The notes under the pieces: model-generated | Databases searched by the model: none | Seen by the model: only the letters and a program-made list of their open reading frames with translations | Told to the model about the DNA's origin: nothing | Part shown: in pieces, positions 18,504-27,692 of the stretch | Numbering within the stretch: position 1 is the first letter of the stretch | Layout: each line of letters opens with the position of its first letter | Assembly: GCF_017875765.1 (NCBI RefSeq) | Contig: NZ_JAGGNA010000001.1 | Coordinates: 1,173,501 to 1,237,500 of the forward strand | Source: Flavobacterium sp. CG_23.5 | GTDB taxonomy: Bacteria > Bacteroidota > Bacteroidia > Flavobacteriales > Flavobacteriaceae | DNA: 64,000 bases | Reading direction: 5' to 3' | Position numbers and translations under genes: made by a program

Positions 18504-19604
18504 CTATCTATTCTCTATCTTTCTTTGATCAATACGATTTTGAGCTATAGTCAAAGCCGCATGATGCGTTGTAATTCCATTAGCAATTGCGAACGCAAAA
18601 ATCTCCAGCGTTGTATTGTAAATATTCTCTGTTTTACGCATGATTTCCGCTTTGTCATAATGCGCTAATTCTGCATAAACATTAATAATACCACCAGCAT
18701 TAATCAAAAAATCAGGAGCGTAAAGAATACCTCTTTCTTGCAAAATAGCACCGTGAATATTCTCATTTGCTAATTGGTTATTCGCAGCACCAGCAATTAC
18801 TTTCGCTTTTATTTTATGTACAGTAGCATCATTTATCGTTGCTCCCATCGCACAAGGCGCATAAATATCAACATCAGCAGTATATAAATCATCACCTGTG
18901 AATATTGTGGCACCGTATTTAGATCCAACTTCGTACAATTTTTCTTCATTAATATCTGCGATGGTAACTATTGCACCTTCTTTTGTCAAATAATCAACTA
19001 AAGTTTCTCCAACGTGACCAATTCCTTGTACCAATACTTTTTTCCCGTTAAGTACATCCGAACCAAATTGCTGTTTCGCAGCTGCTTTCATACCAAGATA
19101 TACTCCGTAAGCGGTCACAGGTGATGGATTTCCAGAACCGCCTCTTGATTCAGAAATTCCTGTCACATAAGGCGTCACGTCTCTGACGATATCCATATCT
19201 GCGGTCTCCATCCCTACATCTTCGGCAGTAATATATCTTCCGCTTAGTGAATGTACAAACTCACCAAACTTACGCATCAACTCAGGAGTTTTTTGGGTTT
19301 TGGCATCGCCAATGATAACTGCCTTACCTCCACCAATATTCAGTCCTGTAATGGCTGCTTTATAAGTCATACCACGAGAAAGTCGCAATACGTCATTTAA
19401 AGCTTCCCATTCATTGGCATAATTATACATGCGAGTACCGCCTAAAGCAGGCCCCATAACCGAATTATGAATACCAATAATTGCTTTTAAACCTGTATCT
19501 TTGTCGTTGCAAAATACAATTTGTTCGTGATCATCAAATGATAATTGACCAAAAACGGGATCCATTTTTTGAAGTTCCTTTCCAGTTGTGAAAGCTGCAT
19601 TCAT
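18504..19604 (-). CDS. Glu/Leu/Phe/Val family amino-acid dehydrogenase (leucine dehydrogenase-like)
   Basis: 366 residues, the length of Leu/Phe/Val dehydrogenases and shorter than GDH. It oxidatively deaminates a branched-chain or aromatic amino acid with NAD+. The glycine-rich and lysine motifs are present: GPALGGTRMY (51-60), GMTYKAA with catalytic Lys82, LNIGGGKAVI with Lys94, and the NAD-binding GIGHVG (194-199). The substrate is not certain; Leu/Val is most likely. The 5' region has a TAAATTTG promoter and a 7-bp inverted repeat, suggesting control. Diverges from the ABC transporter. Confidence 0.9.
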   Translation of the reverse strand: MNAAFTTGKELQKMDPVFGQLSFDDHEQIVFCNDKDTGLKAIIGIHNSVMGPALGGTRMYNYANEWEALNDVLRLSRGMTYKAAITGLNIGGGKAVIIGDAKTQKTPELMRKFGEFVHSLSGRYITAEDVGMETADMDIVRDVTPYVTGISESRGGSGNPSPVTAYGVYLGMKAAAKQQFGSDVLNGKKVLVQGIGHVGETLVDYLTKEGAIVTIADINEEKLYEVGSKYGATIFTGDDLYTADVDIYAPCAMGATINDATVHKIKAKVIAGAANNQLANENIHGAILQERGILYAPDFLINAGGIINVYAELAHYDKAEIMRKTENIYNTTLEIFAFAIANGITTHHAALTIAQNRIDQRKIENR

Positions 19605-19635
19605 AGTATTAATTTTTATAGTGATAAAATTATGA

Positions 19636-19654
19636 ATTTGTCAAAAAGACAAAT
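19636..19654 (-). promoter_or_regulatory. Inverted repeat, possible operator of the dehydrogenase gene
   Basis: ATTTGTC-AAAAA-GACAAAT, a perfect 7-bp dyad directly downstream of the predicted -7 element and about 32 bases before the ATG. Either a repressor site or a 5'-leader hairpin. Confidence 0.35.
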
Positions 19655-19662
19655 CAAATTTA
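19655..19662 (-). promoter_or_regulatory. Probable dehydrogenase promoter -7 element (TAAATTTG)
   Basis: Minus-strand TAAATTTG matches the Bacteroidetes consensus, 51 bases before the ATG, abutting the inverted repeat. Confidence 0.45.
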
Positions 19663-19806
19663 CATAAAAAATAAATATACACTAATTTTTAAGCTTAAAT
19701 TTATTGATATGATAATTATCAGACTAAAATATTAATTTTACAGATTATTAAAAACTGAATGAAATTCAAAAAATAAAACTATTTCAATAAAGAATATCTT
19801 AAAAAA

Positions 19807-21567
19807 ATGAAAGAATTACGCTATTTAAATAAATACTTTGTCAAATACAAATACAGTTTTTCTCTTGGTATTTTATTTACCATCATCGCACAAATATTTT
19901 CTTTGTTTACACCAAAATTAATTAGCAAATCCTTCAAAGTAATTGAATCTTATTCTAAAGATAAAAACGTAGCCATTTCGGTGATTCGTGAAGAATTAAT
20001 TTCGAATATTTTACTGATAATTGCGACTACTATTGTTGCTGGTTTTCTTACTTTTTTGATGAGACAAACCTTAATTGTTATGTCGCGACACATTGAATTC
20101 GATTTGAAAAATGAAGTCTTTAGACAATATGAAAACTTATCACAGAATTTCTACAAACAAAACCGTACCGGCGATTTAATGAACCGCATTAGCGAGGATG
20201 TTTCAAAAGTAAGAATGTATGTAGGCCCTGCCGTTATGTACACCATAAATACTTTTATTCGTTTTACAATTGTGATCGTATATATGTATAACGTATCGCC
20301 ACGATTGACTTTGTATACTATTCTTCCTCTACCCATATTATCATTTTGTATCTTCAAATTAAGCTCGGAAATCAATATACGAAGTACCATTTTCCAGCAA
20401 TATTTATCAAAAGTTTCCAGTTTCTCTCAAGAAATATTTTCGGGAATTCGAGTTATAAAAGCCTACTCATTGGAAGATCAGCACCAAAACAACATGGTGG
20501 ATTTAGCGAATGAGAGCAAAAGCAAAAGTTTAAACTTAGCCAAAGTGCAATCACTATTTGGACCATTGATGTTGGCGCTGATAGGAATAAGCAACTTAGT
20601 GGTGATTTATTTTGGTGGATTAATGTACATTGATGGCACCATAAAAAGTATTGGAACCATAGCAGAATTTATTTTGTATGTCAACATGCTTACTTGGCCA
20701 GTGGCATCATTAGGTTGGGTTTCGTCAATGGTGCAAGAAGCCGAAGCTTCTCAAAAACGTCTCAATGAATTTCTTAAAATTGAACCCGAAATAAAAAATA
20801 ATAACCCTAAAAAATCTATTATTGAAGGCACAATTTCTTTCGAAAATGTAAGTTACACTTACGAAGACACCAATATTCAAGCTTTAAAAAATGTAACTTT
20901 TACGGTCAAAAAAGGGGAAACATTAGCAATTCTTGGAAAAACAGGATCAGGAAAATCAACTATTTCCTCTTTAATCTCTCGATTATATGACGTAACGAGT
21001 GGAAAATTAAATATCGACGGAAATGAAATAAGCACAGTCAATCTTTATGACTTGCGAAATAGCATTGGAATCGTGCCACAAGATGCCTTCTTATTTTCGG
21101 ATAGTATCAAAAACAACATTAAGTTTGGTAAAGAAAATGCTACCGATCAAGAAGTAGAAACAGCTGCAAAAAATGCGGTGGTTCATGACAACATCCTTGG
21201 TTTCAATAAACAATACGATACCATATTAGGCGAAAGAGGAATCACGCTTTCCGGAGGTCAAAAACAGCGCGTTTCTATAGCCCGAGCGATTATCAAAAAC
21301 CCTCCAATTTTACTTTTTGACGATTGTTTATCCGCTGTTGATACGGAAACCGAAGAAGCGATTTTGAACAATTTATTTGAAATTTGCAAGGATAAAACGA
21401 CCATTATTGTAAGTCACCGAGTTTCATCTGCTAAAAATGCTGATAATATTATCATTCTTGAGGATGGAAAAATTATCCAACAAGGTTCTCATAATCAATT
21501 GATAAATCAAGAAGGATACTATGCCTCCTTATATTTAAAACAACTTTCGGAAAAAGAATTGCTTTAA
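19807..21567 (+). CDS. ABC exporter, fused permease and ATPase (MsbA/MDR-like)
   Basis: 586 residues. Six membrane helices in residues ~15-310 (ABC type 1 exporter fold) precede one ATPase domain with Walker A GKTGSGKST (377-385), signature LSGGQ (481-485) and Walker B ILLFDD (501-506). Note Asp-Asp where most exporters have Asp-Glu: the catalytic glutamate position is Asp506, as in the degenerate half of heterodimeric exporters. It works as a dimer in the inner membrane, exporting lipid or a hydrophobic compound. A DUF3276 gene follows 71 bases downstream. Confidence 0.9.
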   Translation: MKELRYLNKYFVKYKYSFSLGILFTIIAQIFSLFTPKLISKSFKVIESYSKDKNVAISVIREELISNILLIIATTIVAGFLTFLMRQTLIVMSRHIEFDLKNEVFRQYENLSQNFYKQNRTGDLMNRISEDVSKVRMYVGPAVMYTINTFIRFTIVIVYMYNVSPRLTLYTILPLPILSFCIFKLSSEINIRSTIFQQYLSKVSSFSQEIFSGIRVIKAYSLEDQHQNNMVDLANESKSKSLNLAKVQSLFGPLMLALIGISNLVVIYFGGLMYIDGTIKSIGTIAEFILYVNMLTWPVASLGWVSSMVQEAEASQKRLNEFLKIEPEIKNNNPKKSIIEGTISFENVSYTYEDTNIQALKNVTFTVKKGETLAILGKTGSGKSTISSLISRLYDVTSGKLNIDGNEISTVNLYDLRNSIGIVPQDAFLFSDSIKNNIKFGKENATDQEVETAAKNAVVHDNILGFNKQYDTILGERGITLSGGQKQRVSIARAIIKNPPILLFDDCLSAVDTETEEAILNNLFEICKDKTTIIVSHRVSSAKNADNIIILEDGKIIQQGSHNQLINQEGYYASLYLKQLSEKELL

Positions 21568-21638
21568 TTGTTGTGTAATACATATATTTTTTAGATTTTT
21601 GAGTACTACTTAACAACCATAAATTGACAGAAAGGATT

Positions 21639-22019
21639 ATGAGAGAAAATGACATGTTAGAAAAAGAAGAGATATTTTCAAAAGTTCTACGAGCTGGAAG
21701 AAGAACATATTTCTTTGATGTGAGGGCTACAAAAGCAGATGATTATTATATTACAATTACCGAAAGCAAAAAATTTACTGAAGAAGATGGCTCATTCCAT
21801 TTTAAAAAACATAAAATTTATTTGTACAAAGAAGATTTTGCTGCTTTCGCAGAAATTTTAGGGGAAATGACATCCTATGTATTAAACCACAAAGGAGAAG
21901 AAGTAATCTCTGAAAGACACCAAAAAGATTTCAAAAAAGAATATGCTTCAGATAAAACAGATGATGATATCCTACCAAAAACATCTAGTTTTACCGATAT
22001 AGATTTTGACGATATTTAA
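21639..22019 (+). CDS. DUF3276 (PUR-alpha-like) nucleic-acid-binding protein
   Basis: 126 residues from the ATG at 21639; a TTG at 21624 would add five residues. The core KEEIFSKVLRAGRRTYFFDV, then YYITITESKK and FHFKKHKIYLYKEDFAAF, is the single PUR repeat of DUF3276, a bacterial relative of Pur-alpha that binds single-stranded DNA or RNA. The C-terminus is an acidic, disordered tail. It lies behind the ABC transporter gene and is followed by a very strong terminator. The physiological target is unknown. Confidence 0.9.
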   Translation: MRENDMLEKEEIFSKVLRAGRRTYFFDVRATKADDYYITITESKKFTEEDGSFHFKKHKIYLYKEDFAAFAEILGEMTSYVLNHKGEEVISERHQKDFKKEYASDKTDDDILPKTSSFTDIDFDDI

Positions 22020-22047
22020 AGTCTAATAGATACTTAAACGAAAGTTA

Positions 22048-22082
22048 AAAGTCTGAAATTCAAATGAATTTCAGACTTTTTT
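22048..22082 (+). terminator. Strong intrinsic terminator after the DUF3276 gene
   Basis: AAAGTCTGAAATTCA and TGAATTTCAGACTTT form a perfect 15-bp stem with a two-base centre, followed by T residues. Confidence 0.9.
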
Positions 22083-22112
22083 CATTATATTTAGGATCTA
22101 GACAAAAAAAAA

Positions 22113-23033
22113 ATGACAGAATCCAATTCCTTGTTCAACTTTTTTTACGCCAAATTTTTATCTGAGAAAACAAAAAAGAGAACTGAAATATTCTTTGTCT
22201 CGCTAGCGATAATAAGCTTTTTAATGCATTTGTTAATTATCGCACTAGTTGATTTTAAAATTATTTTAATCAATGATTATTCAAAATTACTAACTAATCC
22301 AATTTCAGCAATCTATACACCTTTCTCGTTCATATTGATTTATGAAGTGTATCTTTTAGTTTATTATTTGCCTAAATCAACAACCATCTACATAGGAAAA
22401 CAATATGAAATTATTACTTTGATCATTATTCGAAGAATATTCAAAGATTTAACAAAATTAGAACTTAACTCCAACTGGTTTGATGTAAAATACAATGTAA
22501 ATTTCACCCTCGATATTATTGCAACAATACTTTTATTTTTATTGATTTTTATTTTTTATAACCTCAACAGAACAAATGAGATCAATCAAGCTAAAACTCA
22601 AAAAACAATAGATGTAAACAAATTTATAAAACTTAAAAACATTTTTGCTTTAGCACTCATCCCTATATTTGTTTTATTATCCGTTTACAGTTTAGCACAT
22701 TGGATTTACGAAAGTTTCTTTTCATTGACGCAAATAGTCACTACTATTAAGGACATCAATAAGATTTTCTTTGATGATTTTTTTACAATTCTTATATTAA
22801 TAGATGTACTTTTGTTATTGTTTTCCTTTTTCCTTTCGGATAAATTTAATAGAGTAATTAGGAATTCGGGCTTTATAATTTCAACCATACTGATAAAACT
22901 TTCTTTTGCTACCGAAGGAATTCTGAATACAATCCTTATTGTTGCCGCAGTTTTGTTTGGTGTAATAATTTTAGCCATCCACAATAAATACGAAACTTTA
23001 GAAGCAAAAAAAGTAAGTACTTTTGAGACTTAA
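22113..23033 (+). CDS. Integral membrane protein, function unknown
   Basis: 306 residues with about six or seven hydrophobic helices (roughly 24-47, 64-86, 128-147, 168-190, 213-232 and 244-285). Between the second and third lies a conserved-looking polar loop (KSTTIYIGKQYEIITLIII, then RRIFKDLTKLELNSNWFD). I recognise no transporter or enzyme signature. The start ATG at 22113 follows an A-run, and the frame is clean and full length. No operon partner: a terminator precedes it and a decayed gene follows. Confidence 0.75.
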   Translation: MTESNSLFNFFYAKFLSEKTKKRTEIFFVSLAIISFLMHLLIIALVDFKIILINDYSKLLTNPISAIYTPFSFILIYEVYLLVYYLPKSTTIYIGKQYEIITLIIIRRIFKDLTKLELNSNWFDVKYNVNFTLDIIATILLFLLIFIFYNLNRTNEINQAKTQKTIDVNKFIKLKNIFALALIPIFVLLSVYSLAHWIYESFFSLTQIVTTIKDINKIFFDDFFTILILIDVLLLLFSFFLSDKFNRVIRNSGFIISTILIKLSFATEGILNTILIVAAVLFGVIILAIHNKYETLEAKKVSTFET

Positions 23034-23164
23034 ATCACCATATTCTTAAACCGTTTTCTACGTTTAATCAAATCGCATTACAACAATAGTAATGCTCTTC
23101 CGCACTGAATCTAAAACCAAAAATTAACTCATAAATTTTATTATTTGCTTTTTAGCATAAATAA

Positions 23165-23481
23165 GGACTGTTATTTGTCGCTTCAGTAGCTCTTCTTTTT
23201 GATAAAGCTAAAATTGCATATCAGAAAGAACATTAAAAAAAGCTATGGAATATTACTCAAAAAGTTATGCAACCGATTCATTAAATGTCGATGCCAGCTG
23301 TAATAGAGCTTCATCATATTATGAATTTGACGCGTTTAAATGAACTTGGAATGATTGGGCAGATTTATCCAAATTAGGACAAATCAATGGAAAAAAAACT
23401 TTATATGAATTATTGCAAATCATAAGTGACAAAAAACCAACTGGTGGACTTACTTTTGCTGCAACGACAATAATCAAGTAA
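23165..23481 (+). pseudogene. Decayed TPR-repeat protein gene (frameshift plus stop)
   Basis: The frame GLLFVASVALLFDKAKIAYQ ends in KEH then TAA at about 23236. Restoring one base there gives ...KEHYKKAMEYYSKSYATD..., a tetratricopeptide repeat. That frame runs on to a TGA at 23341, after which it reads TWNDWADLSKLGQINGKKTL. This matches the common TPR ending in which a W-x-x-D-W segment precedes LG. No intact start is visible. Two independent lesions indicate real decay, not one sequencing error. Confidence 0.65.
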
Positions 23482-23693
23482 CCATTTTAATTTAAAAATG
23501 GGATTCTAGTAATTATATCATCTCTATTTTTAAATTTCTTCTCCAACTATTAAATCTCTACAGTAAAAAAAAATGAGTAACTTTGATAACAAACTCGTTT
23601 TCAACACTATTGACACTACTTATTCGCATCCAATAAAACCCATTTCGCTATTATTTTTCTATTTTATAATCCAAAACTTTAGAACTTTAATTT

Positions 23694-26213
23694 ATGAAAA
23701 CTTCAGCAACCGCGAATTTTTGGCAATTCGACACAAACTATTGGCTTCAAAAACTGAATAGTAGTAACAAAGGTTTGTCTAAAACTGCTGCCGATAAAAT
23801 ACTATCACAGTCGGAACATATCAAAAGAAATAAATCGGTTTTCAGGAAAGATGTGACTCTTTTTATAGGACAATTTAAAAGCCCATTGATGCTGTTATTG
23901 ATTGGTGCTGTAGTATTATCGGCTTTTCTTGGCGATACCTCCGATGTGTTTATTATCCTCTTTATTGTTTTATCTACAGGTTTACTTAGTTTTTTCCAAG
24001 AAAGAAATGCAGGACGGTTTGTCGAAAAATTACAGTCGTTGATTGCTTTAAAAAGCAATGTTTTGAGAGATGGGAAAGAACAGGAAATTTTCTCTTATGA
24101 AGTGGTAACTGGAGATATTATTATTTTGAAAGCCGGAGACATGCTGCCGGCTGATTGTCTAATAATTGAAGCTAACGAATTGCATGCAAATGAAGCCAGT
24201 TTAACTGGAGAATCTTACCCAACGGCAAAAGAAACTGGGGTTTTAGACCCAAATACCGCATTGGCGAAAAGAACTAATTCGCTTTGGGAAGGTACTAATA
24301 TCGTCAGCGGAACGGCAAAAGCGTTAGTAATTAATACAGGTAACAATACCATTTTTGGAAATATTGCGAAAAGTGCAACCACAACGGTAGAAACTAAATT
24401 TGAAAAAGGAATTAAAGACTTTGGTTATTTTCTAATGAGGATAACATTGGTTCTTTCACTCTTTATTTTAGTGGTCAATCTATTATACCACAAAAATGTT
24501 ATTGACTCGGCTTTATTTGCTTTGGCTTTAGCCGTAGGAATGGCGCCCGAGCTATTACCAGCCATCACAACAATTGCGATGAGCGCTGGGGCAAAAAGAA
24601 TGTTGGACAAAAAAGTTATTGTCAAGAAACTATCTTCTATTCAAAATTTAGGCGAAGTAAATTTATTATGCACGGACAAAACTGGAACAATTACAGAAGG
24701 AGCAATTATAATATCAGGCGCGGTAGATGGTCTTGGCACCGAAAATCAATTTGTAAAAGAACTCGCTTATTGGAATGCTTTTTTTGAGTCTGGTTATGCC
24801 AATCCAATAGATGAAGCGATAAAAAAATTGGAATTGCAAACAAAAATTATTCCCGTAAAAATGGGCGAAGTTCCATATGATTTTATTCGAAAAAGATTAA
24901 GCATTGCAGTCAAAAATGCCCCAAATAAGTTATTAATCAGTAAAGGAGCATTTAACCAGATTATCAGTATTTGCACTAGCATCCGTTTAAGCGATGGCAG
25001 CGTTGAAAACATTGAATCTCACAAAACTGAAACTGAGAAAAAATTCAATCAATTTGGGATTAACGGTTTTCGAACCATTGCAGTCTGTTATAAAAACATC
25101 GCAGCCGACAGTATTTCAAAAGAAGATGAAACAAATATGATTTTTGCGGGTTTTATTTTGCTTGAAGATCCTATAAAAGCTGGAATCATAGAAACCATTG
25201 ACGAGTTAAAAAAACTACAAGTACATCTAAAAATAATTTCGGGCGACAACAAAAACGTGGCACTTTCTATTGCGTTGAAAATTGGAATAAAAGATCCTAT
25301 TGTAATGACTGGAAAAGAACTTTTTAGTACAAGTCCGGAGGCGTTACGACAATTAGTAAAAAAAACACACATTTTTGCGGAAGTGGAACCTCAACAAAAG
25401 GAACGTCTTATTCAATCTTTACGAACAACATATACTGTCGCGTATGTGGGTGATGGCATAAATGATGTTTCGGCTTTAAGTGCTGCCGATATCGGGATTT
25501 CTGTCGAAAATGCAGTGGATGTCGCCCGAGAAGCTGCCGATTTTGTATTAATGGAAAAAGACTTGAAAGTCATAATTGATGGTATAAAAGAAGGTAGAAA
25601 AACTTTTGCAAATACCTTAAAATACATCTTTATCAACACCGGTTCCACTTTTGGGAATATGTTTAGCGTGGCAATAGCTTCCTTATTACTACCTTTTTTA
25701 CCCATGCTTCCAAAGCAAATTCTGCTGACTAACTTTATTACTGACTTCCCATATCTCACCATAGCATCAGATAATGTTGACGAGGAACAACTTCAGAGAC
25801 CGGGCAAATGGAATTTGAAATTGATTCGGAATTACATGGTCATTTTTGGCATACACAGTTCTATCTTCGATGTAATCACTTTTCTAATCCTTTATTATAT
25901 ATTAAAAGTAAAAGAATCGGCTTTTCAAACGGCTTGGTTCGTAGAATCAATACTTACAGAACTTTTTATTTTATTTATCATACGAACGCACAAAAATTTC
26001 TTTAAAAGCCAACCCGGTAAATACCTATTTATTTTGAGTTTTGTTGGATTAATACTAACATTGATTCTACCCTATTTACCCTTTGCAGATAAAGTAGGAC
26101 TTTCTCCATTACCTTTTCTCAATATGGGAATAATGTTACTAATCGTCGACATTTATATCCTAACTGCTGATCTACTGAAAGTTTGGTTTTTCAAAAAACA
26201 TATGCAGTCTTAA
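23694..26213 (+). CDS. mgtA: Magnesium-translocating P-type ATPase
   Basis: 839 residues. Imports Mg2+ across the inner membrane using ATP. P3B features: N-terminal cation domain, ANEASLTGES actuator loop, M4 motif GMAPELLPAI, phosphorylated Asp328 in CTDKTGTITEG, hinge GDGINDVSAL, and the MgtA-type C-terminal half with NFITDFPYLTIASDNVD. This M4/M6 combination separates it from Ca2+ pumps such as the one at 5130. The Walker-like and HAD motifs are all intact. No Mg2+ leader structure is evident upstream, although TAACTTTG at 23583-23590 could be a -7 element. Confidence 0.93.
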   Translation: MKTSATANFWQFDTNYWLQKLNSSNKGLSKTAADKILSQSEHIKRNKSVFRKDVTLFIGQFKSPLMLLLIGAVVLSAFLGDTSDVFIILFIVLSTGLLSFFQERNAGRFVEKLQSLIALKSNVLRDGKEQEIFSYEVVTGDIIILKAGDMLPADCLIIEANELHANEASLTGESYPTAKETGVLDPNTALAKRTNSLWEGTNIVSGTAKALVINTGNNTIFGNIAKSATTTVETKFEKGIKDFGYFLMRITLVLSLFILVVNLLYHKNVIDSALFALALAVGMAPELLPAITTIAMSAGAKRMLDKKVIVKKLSSIQNLGEVNLLCTDKTGTITEGAIIISGAVDGLGTENQFVKELAYWNAFFESGYANPIDEAIKKLELQTKIIPVKMGEVPYDFIRKRLSIAVKNAPNKLLISKGAFNQIISICTSIRLSDGSVENIESHKTETEKKFNQFGINGFRTIAVCYKNIAADSISKEDETNMIFAGFILLEDPIKAGIIETIDELKKLQVHLKIISGDNKNVALSIALKIGIKDPIVMTGKELFSTSPEALRQLVKKTHIFAEVEPQQKERLIQSLRTTYTVAYVGDGINDVSALSAADIGISVENAVDVAREAADFVLMEKDLKVIIDGIKEGRKTFANTLKYIFINTGSTFGNMFSVAIASLLLPFLPMLPKQILLTNFITDFPYLTIASDNVDEEQLQRPGKWNLKLIRNYMVIFGIHSSIFDVITFLILYYILKVKESAFQTAWFVESILTELFILFIIRTHKNFFKSQPGKYLFILSFVGLILTLILPYLPFADKVGLSPLPFLNMGIMLLIVDIYILTADLLKVWFFKKHMQS

Positions 26214-26313
26214 ATACTGATATTTTGGCTCCAAATACTATTCTGGTATCTTCTATAATTAATTTAGTGCTTAAAATATTTGAAATAGATTTTCTAAAAA
26301 GTATTTTTGTTTA

Positions 26314-26865
26314 ATGGAAACGAAACTATTAATATTGGCAGGACTCGGCGATTCCGGAGAAAAACATTGGCAAAGCTATTGGTTACAAAAATTTAAAAAT
26401 GCCACTAAGGTGGCCCAAGAGAATTGGGATGAACCACAATTAGACGATTGGCTTGATAAATTACAGGAAGCAATTTCACAATTAGATTCTCCAACCATTT
26501 TGGTGGCACATAGTCTTGCTGTATCTATGGTTTTGCATTGGGCTGCAGCAAATAATAATCCCAATATAATTGGGGCGTTATTAGTTGCGCCAGCCGATGT
26601 TGATTCCGAAGATCATACTCCAGAAACGATTTGGAATTTTTCTCCGATGCCAATTAAAAAATTAGATTTCCCATCTATTGTTATCACGAGTGATAATGAT
26701 CCCTATATTTCATCGGAAAGAGCCCAATATTTTGCGCAAATGTGGGATAGCGACTTTATAAATATTGGACAAAAAGGACACATCAATTCCGATTCAAATT
26801 TGGAATTCTGGGAAGAAGGCCAATTGATTTTGGAACAATTAATTCATAAAATTAATCGACAATAA
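26314..26865 (+). CDS. RBBP9/YdeN-type serine hydrolase
   Basis: 183 residues, the size of the RBBP9/YdeN family of small alpha/beta hydrolases. Opening motif LAGLGDSGEKHWQSYW (8-23) is diagnostic. The likely catalytic triad is Ser67 in VAHSLA, Asp127 or Asp129 in TSDNDPY and His156 in KGHIN. Family members are soluble esterases or aminopeptidase-like hydrolases with unsettled substrates. Followed by a terminator. Confidence 0.88.
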   Translation: METKLLILAGLGDSGEKHWQSYWLQKFKNATKVAQENWDEPQLDDWLDKLQEAISQLDSPTILVAHSLAVSMVLHWAAANNNPNIIGALLVAPADVDSEDHTPETIWNFSPMPIKKLDFPSIVITSDNDPYISSERAQYFAQMWDSDFINIGQKGHINSDSNLEFWEEGQLILEQLIHKINRQ

Positions 26866-26906
26866 ATCTGGAGTTGTTTTAGTAAAACGGTTTTCTATTA
26901 AAATAA

Positions 26907-26935
26907 AAAACTGCTTCAATTTGAAAAGCAGTTTT
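26907..26935 (+). terminator. Intrinsic terminator after the RBBP9-like gene
   Basis: AAAACTGCTT and AAGCAGTTTT pair around CAATTTGA; A/T runs flank both arms. Confidence 0.75.
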
Positions 26936-27042
26936 CTAATTTTAATAGAAAAATATAAAAATAGTAGCTGTCATTTTTATTAAGCGAAACAATTAATTTT
27001 TTCTAACCCAACAAACTATTTACCGTTAATATAAAATTTAAA

Positions 27043-27369
27043 TTAATGTGCCAATTGTTGTTCACTACACATTTCTGCACATTTACGGCAAGCTTCTGCG
27101 CATTTTTTACAATGTTCCATGTCGGGATGTTTTTCACATTCAGTGGCACATCTTTCACACATTTCTCCACATAGTTTTAGAAAAATATCTGTATTTTCAG
27201 AATTTCGTTCCATTAACTGCGCTGTTAAACGGCATATATCCGCACAGTCTTGGTCGTTCATCATGCAATGAGCCATTTCCATTTCTTTTTCTAAATGGCA
27301 TGCATCATAACAGTGTGTGCATTGTGCAGCACAAAAATGCAATACGTCAATCATACTTTGCTTTTCCAT
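27043..27369 (-). CDS. Four-helix-bundle copper-binding protein (Csp/DUF326-like)
   Basis: 108 residues with 16 cysteines at 13, 17, 20, 24, 35, 42, 46, 67, 71, 74, 78, 87, 90, 94, 97 and 101, mostly as CxxxCxxC/CxxC facing the core of a four-helix bundle. This is the pattern of cytosolic copper-storage proteins (Csp3-like), which bind many Cu(I) ions. There is no signal peptide, so it should be cytoplasmic. His residues (11, 19, 25, 34, 86) may add ligands. No copper exporter gene is adjacent. Confidence 0.88.
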   Translation of the reverse strand: MEKQSMIDVLHFCAAQCTHCYDACHLEKEMEMAHCMMNDQDCADICRLTAQLMERNSENTDIFLKLCGEMCERCATECEKHPDMEHCKKCAEACRKCAEMCSEQQLAH

Positions 27370-27692
27370 TTTAAATATATGTTTAAATTAATATTCTATT
27401 TTTTTAAACTCCAAAAGAGAATGTTTCTGATTTGATACCCGTCAATTTTTCTGCACGTAGAAACCAAGATAATAATTAATCGATTCGAAAGAATTAGCGA
27501 TGGAGTATACTACTCGAATGATAATTACAAATAGACTTTTTTTTTCGATGATATGCTAAAAAAAATTCCAAGATCAATTAGGAGAAAAGTAAATTTACAA
27601 TATTTTTATTTTTAAACATTTGATAAATAATAAATTAACATTTTAATAACTGAACTTTATTGGAAAACATAGCCACTTAAATATTTTCTAAA
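27370..27692. other. Intergenic stretch without recognised genes
   Basis: 323 AT-rich bases between two minus-strand genes. Short frames exist but none has protein-like character, and I see no repeat or strong hairpin. It must hold the promoter of the copper-binding protein gene. Confidence 0.4.

Noticed and set aside
23573..23761. 62-residue frame overlapping the mgtA start, considered as an MgtL-like leader peptide
   Set aside because: It overlaps the mgtA coding region by 68 bases, has no Pro-rich or attenuator-like features and no paired hairpins were seen.
27048..27374. 108-residue plus-strand frame opposite the copper-binding protein
   Set aside because: The minus-strand frame has 16 ordered Cys residues of a known family; the other is its shadow.
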